A stretch of 64,000 bases of DNA from Sulfurospirillum sp. UBA4058 (GCA_002382085.1 DFZK01000005.1:1-64000); one strand, 5' to 3'. Numbered from the stretch's first letter, positions 26,697 to 36,719 are shown. Numbers and translations: made by a program. The notes: a model not told the origin generated them from the letters alone.

Positions 26697-26876
26697 GTGT
26701 GCATGCAGGGACTTACCGTAAGTGATGACATTATAACAGAAAAAATTGAAAATATACTAAAATCATAGTAATACAAAATAATATGAAGTAACTCCCACCA
26801 AAAGATGGGAGAGCCCCTAAGGGATAGAAAGCATATTGTATCAAAAAGAAAGACAAATGAAAAAAGGACAAGACCC
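26697..26876 (+). promoter_or_regulatory. Intergenic region between abi and mod
   Basis: Contains the palindrome ACTTACCGTAAGT (26711-26723) and a hairpin CTCCCA (26792-26797) / TGGGAG (26806-26811). The second could be a weak terminator or attenuator; the first an operator. AAGGA about 9 nt before 26877 serves mod. Confidence 0.35.
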
Positions 26877-28733
26877 ATGCAAGAACTAAATGGCACATCA
26901 AAAGACATCGTGAGCGAAAACATAGAAAAATTAAAAGAGCTATTCCCCGAAGTTTTCAGCGAAGGTAAGATAGATTTTAAAAAGCTTGAAGAAGAACTTG
27001 GAAGTTTTACATGTAAAGAGCCAGAGCGCTACAACTTCACATGGGCAGGTAAAAACGAAGCCAAAAAGATAGCACAAACACCAAGCACGGGAACACTAAG
27101 ACCTTGTAAAGAAGAGTCAAAAAAGTGGGACACCACGCAAAATCTCTACATCGAGGGTGATAACCTCGAAGTCTTAAAGCTTCTTCAAAAGTCCTACTAC
27201 AAACAAGTCAAGATGATATACATCGACCCACCGTACAATACGGGCAATGAATTTGTCTATAAAGATAATTTCAAAGACAATATCAAAAACTACCTTGATA
27301 TCACAGGACAAATTGATAGCGATGGCAATAGACTTTCGACCAATAGTGACACAAATGGACGCTACCACAGTGACTGGCTCTCTATGATGTATCCACGCCT
27401 TAAACTCGCACGTAATCTTTTAAAAGACGATGGCGTTATCTTTATCTCGATTGATGATAATGAAGTTGATAATTTAAAAAAAATTTGCAATGAAATATTT
27501 GGAGAGGATAATTTAATAGAAACAATTGTTTGGAAAAGACGTGCCAATACGCCAAATGATAGATTTATTGGAAAAATTCATGAATATATTTTAGTTTATG
27601 CCAAAATGATGGATAAAGTACATCTTGAATTGCAGCCAAGAAGTCAAGAATTAGATGAAAAATATAAAAACCCAGACAATGATTCACGAGGACCATGGTT
27701 TGCTGATAATTTAAGTGCTAATGGGAAAGGGGGTAGATTAACAGCATCAAGTATTTTTCCAATTTTCAACCCCACAAATGGTAAAGAATATTTACCGCCA
27801 AAAAATAAATGCTGGCTCTTTAATAAAGAAAAAGTTGATGAGTATATAAAAGACAATAGAATAGGATTTAGAGAATCGACGGGGAGTCCTTATTTAAAAA
27901 GATTTTTATCAGAGGTTCGTCAGGGGGCAACCTTACCTACAATCATCTTCGATGGGGGATTTTCAAGTGATTCTGCAAAGTTAATAAGAGATTTATTTAA
28001 TGAAGATGTCTTTGAATTTACAAAGCCACTCCAGCTAATAAGTAAATTGCTAAGGACAGGCACATTGAAAAATAGTTTAATACTGGATTTTTTCAGTGGT
28101 TCATCAACTACTGCTCATGCAATGATGCAACTTAATGCAGAAGATGAAGGCAATCGCAAATTTATCATGGTGCAATTACCAGAAGCAACCGATGAAAAAA
28201 GTGAAGCCTATAAAGCAGGATATAAAAATATTTGTGAAATAGGAAAAGAACGCATTCGAAGAGCGGGAGAAAAAATCATCGTTGACAATAGTGATAAAGA
28301 TTTGTCAAATCTCGATATAGGCTTTAAAGTCCTTAAACTCGATAGCTCAAATATCAAAGCGTGGGATAGCAATTTTGAAAATGTGGAAGGAAGCCTTCTT
28401 GATGCAGTCGAAAACATCAAAGAAGATAGAAGCAGTGAAGATTTACTCTACGAAATCCTTTTAAAATACGGACTTGACCTAACCTTACCTATCGAAGAAA
28501 AAGTGATTGATGGCAAAAAAGTATTTGTCATAGGCTACGGTGCCTTAGTCGCGTGCTTAGACGATGACATAACTATCCCAACCGTCGAAGCCATAGCCAA
28601 ACTAAAAGAAGCCTACCAAAGCGAAATCATGCGAGTAGTCTTCAAAGACGCAAGTTTCAAAGATGCAGTGGTTAAAACCAACGCTTATCAAATATTAAAA
28701 CAATTTGGCATTGACGAAGTTGTGAGTGTGTGA
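26877..28733 (+). CDS. mod: Type III restriction-modification DNA methyltransferase (Mod)
   Basis: 618-aa beta-class adenine methyltransferase. IYIDPPYNTGNEFVY (catalytic DPPY, about residue 117) precedes LILDFFSGSSTTAHAM (AdoMet motif, about residue 404), with a target-recognition region between. The N-terminal NLYIEGDNLEVLKLLQKSYYKQVK is standard for Mod proteins. I use ATG 26877 (AAGGA upstream) rather than the in-frame ATG at 26805. It should methylate one strand of an asymmetric site and pair with Res at 33747; four or more unrelated genes lie between the two, which is unusual. Confidence 0.92.
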   Translation: MQELNGTSKDIVSENIEKLKELFPEVFSEGKIDFKKLEEELGSFTCKEPERYNFTWAGKNEAKKIAQTPSTGTLRPCKEESKKWDTTQNLYIEGDNLEVLKLLQKSYYKQVKMIYIDPPYNTGNEFVYKDNFKDNIKNYLDITGQIDSDGNRLSTNSDTNGRYHSDWLSMMYPRLKLARNLLKDDGVIFISIDDNEVDNLKKICNEIFGEDNLIETIVWKRRANTPNDRFIGKIHEYILVYAKMMDKVHLELQPRSQELDEKYKNPDNDSRGPWFADNLSANGKGGRLTASSIFPIFNPTNGKEYLPPKNKCWLFNKEKVDEYIKDNRIGFRESTGSPYLKRFLSEVRQGATLPTIIFDGGFSSDSAKLIRDLFNEDVFEFTKPLQLISKLLRTGTLKNSLILDFFSGSSTTAHAMMQLNAEDEGNRKFIMVQLPEATDEKSEAYKAGYKNICEIGKERIRRAGEKIIVDNSDKDLSNLDIGFKVLKLDSSNIKAWDSNFENVEGSLLDAVENIKEDRSSEDLLYEILLKYGLDLTLPIEEKVIDGKKVFVIGYGALVACLDDDITIPTVEAIAKLKEAYQSEIMRVVFKDASFKDAVVKTNAYQILKQFGIDEVVSV

Positions 28734-30361
28734 TGCAAATTAAAAAAATATATATAGAAAATTTCAAAAGTTTTCAAAAGCTTGAATTAGATTTAGATGC
28801 TGGCATCAATATATTAGTTGGTAATAATGAAGCCGGAAAGTCAACGATTTTAGAAGCCATCCATTTAGCACTAACAGGATTATTAAATGGCAAATATCTA
28901 AAAAATGATTTAACAGAATATCTGTTTAATTTTGAATGTATTCAAGAGTATTTAGCAAATCCAGAGAGTTTACCACATATACTTATTGAAATATTTTTTG
29001 AAGATAGCAAATACCCACTTTTTATGGGTAACTTTAATTACGAAAAGAAAGATAAAGAAAGTGGCATTTCATTCAAGATAGCATTTGATGAAAAATATCA
29101 AAATGAATACAATGAACTTTTAAAAGATAAGGCTGATATAAAAACCTTACCAATTGAGTATTATGAAATTTATTGGTTTTCATTTGCACGAGATAGTATT
29201 ACTTCGAGAAGTATTCCTATCAAGTCGGCATTTATTGATTCGTCTTCAAATCGTTTTCACAATGGATCTGATGTGTATTTATCAAGAATAATTAGGGAAA
29301 ATTTAGATGAAAATGATTTGGTAAAAATATCACAAGCTCATAGAAAAATGAGAGATTCTTTTATGGAAGATGAAAGCATCCAAACGATCAATTCAAAAGT
29401 TAAAACCTATTCTACACTTACAGCTAAAAAGTTAGCATTGTCTGTGGAACTCGTTTCTAAAAATGCTTGGGAAAGTAGTTTGATGACATACTTTGATGAT
29501 ATCCCCTTTCATCATATAGGCAAAGGTGAGCAATGTATTATCAAAACTGATTTAGCATTAAGTCATAAAAAAAGCCAAGAATCTAATTTACTTTTGATTG
29601 AAGAGCCTGAAAATCATTTAAGTCATACAAAGTTAAATGCTTTAATCAATAAAATCAAAACCGGAAATGCAGATAAGCAAATCATAATATCTACTCATAG
29701 CAGTTTTGTAGCGAATAAATTAGGATTAGAGCACCTGATTTTTTTACATGATAAGAAAACAACACGACTTAATCAATTGTCATCTGAGACACAGAAATTT
29801 TTTGAAAAAATAGCTGGTTATGATACTTTGAGATTGATTTTGTGTAAAAAAGCCATATTGGTCGAGGGTGATTCCGATGAACTTGTAGTTCAAAAAGCCT
29901 ATATGCTTCAAAATAGTGGAAAGCTACCTATTGAAGATGCGATAGATGTCATATCTGTTGGTGTTGCATTTAAGAGATTTTTAGAAATTGCAGAAAAGAT
30001 AAACAAAGAAGTTGTTGTAGTTACAGATAATGATGGAGATATTCAAAAAAATATTAATGATAAATATGTAGATTATTTGGGAGATAATACAAAACCAAAT
30101 ATTAAAATTTGTTTTGATAGTACGGTAGAAACTGGTAATTTAATAATTAGCAATAAGCCTTATAATTACAATACATTAGAGCCAAAAATTTTAAAATCAA
30201 ATAGTTTGTCAAAACTAAATACGATTTTTGGTACATCATACGATACAGAAGATGAGTTAAGAAAGTACATGAAAAGCAATAAAACAGAATGTGCTTTAAG
30301 GATTTTTGATACACAAGAAGAGATGATTTTCCCTGAGTACATTATGGATGCTATAAAATAA
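28733..30361 (+). CDS. OLD-family ATPase-TOPRIM nuclease (GajA-like)
   Basis: 542 aa. GNNEAGKSTILEAI (residues 30-43) is Walker A of an SMC/ABC-type ATPase, LLLIEEPENHLS (about 286) the signature-helix/Walker B, and ILVEGDSDELV (about 375) with VVVTDNDGD (about 427) the TOPRIM metal-binding motifs. This is the OLD/GajA architecture: ATP binding controls a DNA-nicking TOPRIM domain. ATG overlaps the mod stop (TGATG). It is followed after 1 bp by a UvrD-like helicase, the Gabija arrangement. Confidence 0.85.
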   Translation: MQIKKIYIENFKSFQKLELDLDAGINILVGNNEAGKSTILEAIHLALTGLLNGKYLKNDLTEYLFNFECIQEYLANPESLPHILIEIFFEDSKYPLFMGNFNYEKKDKESGISFKIAFDEKYQNEYNELLKDKADIKTLPIEYYEIYWFSFARDSITSRSIPIKSAFIDSSSNRFHNGSDVYLSRIIRENLDENDLVKISQAHRKMRDSFMEDESIQTINSKVKTYSTLTAKKLALSVELVSKNAWESSLMTYFDDIPFHHIGKGEQCIIKTDLALSHKKSQESNLLLIEEPENHLSHTKLNALINKIKTGNADKQIIISTHSSFVANKLGLEHLIFLHDKKTTRLNQLSSETQKFFEKIAGYDTLRLILCKKAILVEGDSDELVVQKAYMLQNSGKLPIEDAIDVISVGVAFKRFLEIAEKINKEVVVVTDNDGDIQKNINDKYVDYLGDNTKPNIKICFDSTVETGNLIISNKPYNYNTLEPKILKSNSLSKLNTIFGTSYDTEDELRKYMKSNKTECALRIFDTQEEMIFPEYIMDAIK

Positions 30362-30362
30362 A

Positions 30363-31457
30363 ATGAGTAAGATTAATAAACTTATTATTGCCGCTGCTGG
30401 AGCTGGTAAAACTACATATTTAATTAATGAAGCTTTGAAGCAAGATAAAGAAGTATTAGTTACAACTTATACAGAAGCAAATGAAAGTGAAATAAAAAAG
30501 AAATTTATGGAGATACATGGTTCAATTCCAAAAAATGTAACTATTCAAACTTGGTTTTCAATGTTATTGCAACATGGCGTTAAGCCGTATCAAGATTATT
30601 TGACTGATAAGAAAATTAATGGGATGATTCTGGTTAATCAACAATCAAGTCAATATGTCCCAGAAAGCGATGTTGATAAGTATTATTTTTCTGCACAGTA
30701 TAAAATTTATTCTGATAAGTTATCAAAATTTATTTTCAAATGCAATGAAAAAAGTAATGGTGCTATTTTTGATAGGTTGAGTAGAATATATAATTGTATT
30801 TTTATTGATGAAGTACAGGATTTAGCGGGATATGATTTGGAATTAATAAATCTTTTGCTCCAAACTGATTCAAATATTGTTTTGGTTGGCGACCCAAGAC
30901 AAACGACTTATAATACGCATTGGGAAAAGAAATACAGACAATATCAAGATGGGAAAATTAAAGAGTTTATTCAAAAGGAATGTCAACGAAGTACGGTTGA
31001 AGTTGATGAAATTAGTTTAAATTGTAGTTATAGAAATAATGAGTGTATTTGTAAATTTTCTTCTAAATTATTTCCTTGCTATCCTATTTCTATATCGAAT
31101 CAAAATGATGATGTAGAACATAAAGGGGTATTTTTTATTAAGGAAAGTGATGTTGATGCTTATTTGGCAAAATACCAACCACTTCAATTAAGAACAGATA
31201 GAAGAAAACAAGTCAATATAAATTACGCAGTTATGAATTTTGGAGAATCAAAGGGGTTAGGTTTTGATAGGGTTTTGATATATCCAACTCAACCAATATT
31301 AGATTTTATTTTGAAAAATAAGAATTTTGATGGTATAAGCCGCGCAAAATTTTATGTAGCTGTTACAAGAGCAAGATATAGTGTTGGCATTGTTTATGAT
31401 TTTGAAGATAATACAAATTATGACAATGTTCAAAAATGGAAAATACAGGAGAGCTAA
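30363..31457 (+). CDS. UvrD/Rep-like helicase (GajB-like)
   Basis: 364 aa, short for a UvrD helicase. IIAAAGAGKTTYLI is Walker A, VTTYTEANESEIKKKF motif Ia, CIFIDEVQDLAGYDLELI Walker B, VGDPRQTTY motif III, and KFYVAVTRARYSVGIVYD motif VI. The 2B-type insertions are much reduced. In Gabija, GajB senses DNA ends or nucleotide depletion and activates GajA. Assignment as Gabija-like rests on pairing and order, not on strong similarity I can measure. Confidence 0.78.
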   Translation: MSKINKLIIAAAGAGKTTYLINEALKQDKEVLVTTYTEANESEIKKKFMEIHGSIPKNVTIQTWFSMLLQHGVKPYQDYLTDKKINGMILVNQQSSQYVPESDVDKYYFSAQYKIYSDKLSKFIFKCNEKSNGAIFDRLSRIYNCIFIDEVQDLAGYDLELINLLLQTDSNIVLVGDPRQTTYNTHWEKKYRQYQDGKIKEFIQKECQRSTVEVDEISLNCSYRNNECICKFSSKLFPCYPISISNQNDDVEHKGVFFIKESDVDAYLAKYQPLQLRTDRRKQVNINYAVMNFGESKGLGFDRVLIYPTQPILDFILKNKNFDGISRAKFYVAVTRARYSVGIVYDFEDNTNYDNVQKWKIQES

Positions 31458-32750
31458 ATGTCTAACCAAACAACTATAAAATGCCCAAATTGTGGAACTG
31501 AAATAGATGTCAATGAAGTCTTGTCTCATGAGCTTGAAAACAAATATAAAAATGAGCATATTGCCGAAAAAAAGAAACTTGAAGCAGAAGTTGAGTTAAA
31601 GAGAAAAGAGTATAAACAAGCTTTTGATGCTTTACATGTAAAAGAAGAAGCGATTAAAGAGCAAAATGAAAAGTTTGATGAAGAACTCAAAAAAGCCACG
31701 GCCACGCAACTAAAACTTGAAAGGCAAAAGCTTCAAGATGCGCTTAGAAAAGAGATACTTGATGAGCAAAGCGAATCTATGGCAATGCTCCAAAAGCAGC
31801 TTGAAGAAAAATCAAGTCAAGTCAAAGAACTCAATGTTGCCAAAGCACACATAGAACAACTCAAACGAGAAAAATCAGAAGTAGAATCAGCCATTATGGC
31901 AAAAGCAGAACTTTCACTTAATGAAAGACTTAAAGTCGAAAAAGAGAAAATTCAAAAAACAACCGATGAACAAAATGAGCTAAAACTTCGCCAAAAAGAT
32001 GAACAACTCAAACAGCTTCAAGAGCAGCTTCAAATCGCTCAAAGAAAAGCAGAACAAGGAAGTATGCAACTTCAAGGTGAAGTTCAAGAACTTGCCATAG
32101 AAGAGTGGTTAAGAGAGAAGTTTCCACTTGATTCTATTGACGAAGTGAAAAAGGGTGCAAGAGGTGCGGACTGTATGCAGATAGTCCATACAAGAGAAGC
32201 TCAAAATTGTGGAAAAATTTATTATGAAAGCAAAAGAACCAAAGACTTTCAAAAAAGCTGGATAGAAAAGTTTAAAGCCGATATGAGAGATAAGGGTGCC
32301 GATATTGGTCTCTTAGTCACTGATGTCTTGCCGAGTGATATGCAACGAATGGGGCTTTATGAAGGTATATGGGTATGTAGTTTTGAAGAGTTCAAAGGGC
32401 TAAGTACCGTTCTTAGAGAAAACATCGTCAAAATCCACCAAGCTATGAAAAGCCAAGAGAATAAAACCGATAAGATGAGCCTTCTGTATGGTTTCCTTAC
32501 AAGCAATGAATTTAAGATGCAAATAGAAGCCATAGTCGAAGCATTTACCACCATGCAAAGTGACTTAGACAGTGAAAAAAGGTCAATGCAACGCATCTGG
32601 AAACAACGAGAAAAACAAATCGAAAAAGTGCTTGATAATACTATCAATATGTATGGTTCTATCCGAGGCATTGCAGGAAATGCCATAGGCAATATCAAGG
32701 CGTTAGAGCTTGATTATAGTGCGGAAAGTGTGGTAGACGATAATGAATAA
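31458..32750 (+). CDS. DUF2130-family coiled-coil protein, possible PD-(D/E)xK nuclease
   Basis: 430 aa. An N-terminal zinc finger-like CPNCGTEIDVNEVL is followed by a long coiled coil (about 25-205) and a C-terminal globular DUF2130 domain. In that domain GADCMQIV and IYYESKRTK are arranged like the D...ExK of restriction-type nucleases, which is my inference. The family is widespread near restriction systems but uncharacterised. Starts directly after the UvrD stop and overlaps rhuM by 8 bp. Confidence 0.72.
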   Translation: MSNQTTIKCPNCGTEIDVNEVLSHELENKYKNEHIAEKKKLEAEVELKRKEYKQAFDALHVKEEAIKEQNEKFDEELKKATATQLKLERQKLQDALRKEILDEQSESMAMLQKQLEEKSSQVKELNVAKAHIEQLKREKSEVESAIMAKAELSLNERLKVEKEKIQKTTDEQNELKLRQKDEQLKQLQEQLQIAQRKAEQGSMQLQGEVQELAIEEWLREKFPLDSIDEVKKGARGADCMQIVHTREAQNCGKIYYESKRTKDFQKSWIEKFKADMRDKGADIGLLVTDVLPSDMQRMGLYEGIWVCSFEEFKGLSTVLRENIVKIHQAMKSQENKTDKMSLLYGFLTSNEFKMQIEAIVEAFTTMQSDLDSEKRSMQRIWKQREKQIEKVLDNTINMYGSIRGIAGNAIGNIKALELDYSAESVVDDNE

Positions 32751-33750
32751 CATACAACGAAACAAAATCATTTTTTATAAAACACCATCGACCAATGTCA
32801 ATATAGACATTATCTACAAAGAATCTACTTTTTGGCTTTCTCAAAAACAGTTGGCTTCTTTGTTTAATGTTGATAGAAGCGTTGTCGCAAAGCACATTAA
32901 GAAAATTTTAGAAGATGAAGAACTTGATGATTCAACTTGTGCAAAAATTGCACAAGTTCAACAAGAAGGTTCACGAGAAGTCACTCGTAATATTGACTAT
33001 TATAACCTTGATATGGTTATTGCTGTTGGTTATCGCATCAATTCCAAAGAAGCCACTGGATTTAGAATATGGGCTACAAATACCTTGCGAGAATTTATCA
33101 TCAAAGGGTTTGTGTTGGACGATGATAGATTAAAAAATGGTCAAAATTTTGGTGAAGATTATTTTAAAGAGCTTCTTGAACGTATTCGTTCTATTAGAGC
33201 AAGTGAGCGAAGAATCTACCAACAAATCACCGATATTTTTGCAGAGTGTAGCATTGATTACGATAAGCATTCAACGATTGCAAAAAACTTTTATGCACAT
33301 GTTCAAAATAAATTTCACTACGCCATTACAGGCAAAACTGCCGCTGAAATTGTCTATAAAGAAGCGGATAGTTCTAAACCCCATATGGGATTAAAAACGT
33401 GGAAAAACTCTCCTCATGGAAAAATACTTAAAGCTGATGTGGAAATTGCTAAAAACTATTTGGATGAAAAAGAGATAAAAGCCTTGGAGCGTATTGTTGG
33501 GGCTTATTTTGATTATATTGAAGGCTTGATAGAGCGTAAGGTTGCTATGAGTATGGAAGAGCTACAAGAGAGTATTAATAAGTTTTTAGACTTTAATGAA
33601 TACAAAATACTTGAAACATTTGGTACGGTGTCGCATGAGCAAGCAAAAGGGAAAGCCTATTTAGAATACGAAACATTTAAGAAAATTCAAGATGAAAATT
33701 ATATCTCTGATTTTGATAAACAAATAAAAGCGATTGAGAACAAACAATGA
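32743..33750 (+). CDS. RhuM-family protein
   Basis: 335 aa. IIFYKTPSTNVNIDIIYKESTFWLSQKQLASLFNVDRSVVAKHIKKI is the conserved winged-helix N-terminus of the RhuM family, followed by REVTRNIDYYNLDMVIAVGYRINSKEATGFRIWATNTLREFIIKGF. RhuM was named in Salmonella SPI-3; many homologues sit in restriction or defence loci. Likely a DNA-binding or toxin component; no catalytic motif is recognised. Overlaps both neighbours. Confidence 0.82.
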   Translation: MNNIQRNKIIFYKTPSTNVNIDIIYKESTFWLSQKQLASLFNVDRSVVAKHIKKILEDEELDDSTCAKIAQVQQEGSREVTRNIDYYNLDMVIAVGYRINSKEATGFRIWATNTLREFIIKGFVLDDDRLKNGQNFGEDYFKELLERIRSIRASERRIYQQITDIFAECSIDYDKHSTIAKNFYAHVQNKFHYAITGKTAAEIVYKEADSSKPHMGLKTWKNSPHGKILKADVEIAKNYLDEKEIKALERIVGAYFDYIEGLIERKVAMSMEELQESINKFLDFNEYKILETFGTVSHEQAKGKAYLEYETFKKIQDENYISDFDKQIKAIENKQ

Positions 33751-36710
33751 AAATACAATTTGAAAGCAATTTAGAATACCAAGACCAAGCCATCAGTGCG
33801 ATTGTAGATGTTTTTGAGGGGCAAGAGGTTTGTCAAAGCAACTTCTCTGTTTCAAGAATGACCGATAACATTTTACATAGCGTTCACAATGAATTAGGTA
33901 TAGGCAATAGACTTGAACTTCTTGATGATGAACTTTTAGCAAACATCCAAAAAATTCAACTTCGCAATGGACTTGGTGCTTCTAAAAAACTTGAAAGTAT
34001 GGACTTTTCAGTGGAGATGGAAACAGGAACAGGTAAAACCTATGTCTATCTCAAATCCATTTTTGAACTCAATCGCAAGTATGGCTTCACCAAATTTATC
34101 ATCGTTGTGCCCTCTATCGCCATTAAAGAAGGAACAAAAAAGACGCTTGATATCACCAGTGAGCATTTTAAAGCCATCTTTGACAATGTCAATTATGACT
34201 ATTTTATCTACGATAGCTCCAACTTAGAGCAAGTAAGAGACTTTGCTACCAGTAGCGATATACGCATTATGGTCATCAACATCGATGCATTTAGAAAAAG
34301 TTTCACTGATCCAAGCAAAGACACCAAAGCCAATATTATTCATAGAAATAACGATAGACTGAGTGGCTTAAAACCCATAGAATTTATCTCTTCAACCAAT
34401 CCAATCGTCATCATTGATGAGCCTCAAAGTGTCGATAATACACCAAAAGCCCAAGAAGCCATTAAAACCCTCAATCCTTTGTGTCGCTTACGATACAGTG
34501 CAACGCATATCAATGCTTACAATTTGATGTATAAGCTTGATAGCATTGATGCGTATGATAAAAAACTGGTCAAGCAAATCGAAGTTGCCAATGTAAAACT
34601 CAGTGAATCAGCCAACAATGCCTATGTGAAACTTTTGAGCGTTAAAGCAGTTCCAAGAAGTGCGCAAATAGAGATAGATATCAACCAAAGTGGAAAAACG
34701 GTTCGTAAAGTTGTCACGATCAAAGATGGCGAAGACCTCTATGAACTTTCAAAAGGAAGAGATATTTATAGTGGCTTTACGGTCAATGATATTTACATCG
34801 AAAAAGGTAAAGAGTTCATAGAATTTACCAATGGTATAAGTGTCGATATAGGACAAGCCATAGGCGACCTTGATAGCGATAGCATCAAACGCTTACAAAT
34901 AAGACGAACCATAGAAGAGCATCTCAGTAAAGAAAAGCTCCTCAATCCTCAGGGTATCAAAGTGCTTTCACTCTTTTTTGTTGATAGAGTGGCAAATTAC
35001 CGTGAATATGACAGTGAGGGCAATGCTCAAAAAGGAAAATACGCAAAGTGGTTTGAAGAAGAATACAAACAAATCATCAAGCAACGTATCTATGCAGATT
35101 TATTTAAAAGCATCAAAGACTTAGATACAGAAGTTGAAAAAATCCATAATGGTTATTTTTCAAGTGATAAAAAAGGTGTCTTAAAAGAGAGTACTGGCAA
35201 TAATGCAGATGATGAAGATACCTTCAATCTTATTATGAAGGACAAGGAAAAACTTCTCTCTTTTGAAAGCCAGCTTCGTTTTATCTTTTCACATAGTGCG
35301 CTAAAAGAAGGCTGGGATAACCCAAATGTCTTTCAGATTTGTACGCTTAATGAAACCAATTCAACGATAAAAAAGCGTCAAGAGATAGGACGAGGTCTTC
35401 GAATTTGTGTTAATCAAGAGGGTGAACGGGTCTATGGTTTTGAGAACAATACCTTGACGGTTATGGCAAATGAGAGCTATGAAGAGTTTGCTAAAAGCCT
35501 ACAATCTGAGATAGAAAGTGAAGAGGGCATTAAATTTGGTGTTATTCAAGAACACTTTTTTGCTAACTTGCCTATCAAAAATGATGCTGGAGAAATGCAC
35601 TATTTAGGATTTGAAAAAAGTGAAACGTTGCAGCATTATTTGCTTGATAAAGGGTATATCAACAATCAAGGAAAAATCCAAGATGCGTTGAAAATTGCAC
35701 TCAAAGATAATACCTTTAAAGTGCCAGAAGAGTTCGCTTCCATACAAGAAAACATCATCCAATCTATCAAAAAAGTTGCAGGTGGGCTTAATATCAAAGA
35801 TGCTTCTGATAAAAAATTGGTCACACTGGATAAGCAGATTTTATTGGGTGAGGATTTTCAAGCCCTTTGGAATGAAATCAAATACAAAACAACCTATCGT
35901 GTCAATTTTGATGTAGAAGCCTTAGTTGGTGCATGTGCGCAAAAGATAGCTGATGAGCTTACGTTTGGTAAAATAAAGTATGTCTATTCAAAAGCCAAAA
36001 ATAAAATCACACGCGTGGGTGTTGAGATTGATGAAAGTAGTATCATCGAGAAGTTTAGTGATGCAGAGGTCGTTCAATACCAATTGCCAGATATAGTGAC
36101 ATACCTTCAAAATGAAACCAAACTCACACGCAAAAATATTGTCGATATTCTTATCAAAAGTGGTAAGTTAGAGAGCTTTAAAAACAACCCTCAAAAGTTC
36201 ATTGATGGAGTTATTGCGATTATTCGTAAGACGATGAGTATCTTTATCGTCGATGGTATCAAATACCATAAAATTGGTGATGAGTTCTACTATGCCCAAG
36301 AGTGTTTTGAAGATAAAGAACTCTATGGCTATTTGAAATCTAACATGTATGAAAATAGAAAAAATAAATCTATTTATGACTATACGGTTTATGATTCTGA
36401 TATTGAAAAAAGCTTTGCGAAGTCGTTTAATGAAAATGAAAATGTCAAACTCTTTACAAAATTGCCTTCATGGTTCAAAATCAATACACCTCTTGGAGGC
36501 TATAACCCAGACTGGGCAGTGCTCATTGAAAAAGATAATGAGGAAAAACTTTACTTTGTAGTAGAGAGCAAAGGAAGCCTATTTACTGATGATTTAAGAG
36601 ACACCGAAGAGGCAAAAATAAAGTGTGCTAAAAAACACTTCAATGAGATATCTTCAAAGGCAAAATTGGTTTTACATAATACATTTGAGAGTTTTTCTGA
36701 GAATATATAG
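33747..36710 (+). CDS. res: Type III restriction endonuclease subunit (Res)
   Basis: 987 aa. VEMETGTGKTYVYLKSIFEL (about residues 90-109) is Walker A, IVIIDEPQSVDN motif II (DEPQ), LRYSATH motif III, and KKRQEIGRGLRICVN motif VI. The C-terminal NPDWAVLI ... YFVVESKG (about 920-942) is the PD-(D/E)xK nuclease. Length and layout match type III Res. ATGA overlap with rhuM. It completes the Mod-Res pair and is the last gene of the operon. Confidence 0.93.
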   Translation: MKIQFESNLEYQDQAISAIVDVFEGQEVCQSNFSVSRMTDNILHSVHNELGIGNRLELLDDELLANIQKIQLRNGLGASKKLESMDFSVEMETGTGKTYVYLKSIFELNRKYGFTKFIIVVPSIAIKEGTKKTLDITSEHFKAIFDNVNYDYFIYDSSNLEQVRDFATSSDIRIMVINIDAFRKSFTDPSKDTKANIIHRNNDRLSGLKPIEFISSTNPIVIIDEPQSVDNTPKAQEAIKTLNPLCRLRYSATHINAYNLMYKLDSIDAYDKKLVKQIEVANVKLSESANNAYVKLLSVKAVPRSAQIEIDINQSGKTVRKVVTIKDGEDLYELSKGRDIYSGFTVNDIYIEKGKEFIEFTNGISVDIGQAIGDLDSDSIKRLQIRRTIEEHLSKEKLLNPQGIKVLSLFFVDRVANYREYDSEGNAQKGKYAKWFEEEYKQIIKQRIYADLFKSIKDLDTEVEKIHNGYFSSDKKGVLKESTGNNADDEDTFNLIMKDKEKLLSFESQLRFIFSHSALKEGWDNPNVFQICTLNETNSTIKKRQEIGRGLRICVNQEGERVYGFENNTLTVMANESYEEFAKSLQSEIESEEGIKFGVIQEHFFANLPIKNDAGEMHYLGFEKSETLQHYLLDKGYINNQGKIQDALKIALKDNTFKVPEEFASIQENIIQSIKKVAGGLNIKDASDKKLVTLDKQILLGEDFQALWNEIKYKTTYRVNFDVEALVGACAQKIADELTFGKIKYVYSKAKNKITRVGVEIDESSIIEKFSDAEVVQYQLPDIVTYLQNETKLTRKNIVDILIKSGKLESFKNNPQKFIDGVIAIIRKTMSIFIVDGIKYHKIGDEFYYAQECFEDKELYGYLKSNMYENRKNKSIYDYTVYDSDIEKSFAKSFNENENVKLFTKLPSWFKINTPLGGYNPDWAVLIEKDNEEKLYFVVESKGSLFTDDLRDTEEAKIKCAKKHFNEISSKAKLVLHNTFESFSENI

Positions 36711-36719
36711 GTTTATCTG

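Noticed and set aside
21806..28733. DISARM or BREX system
   Set aside because: PLD, SNF2 helicase and methyltransferase invite the comparison, but there is no DUF1998 protein (DrmB), no PglZ and no BrxC/BrxL; the methyltransferase is a type III Mod with its own Res.
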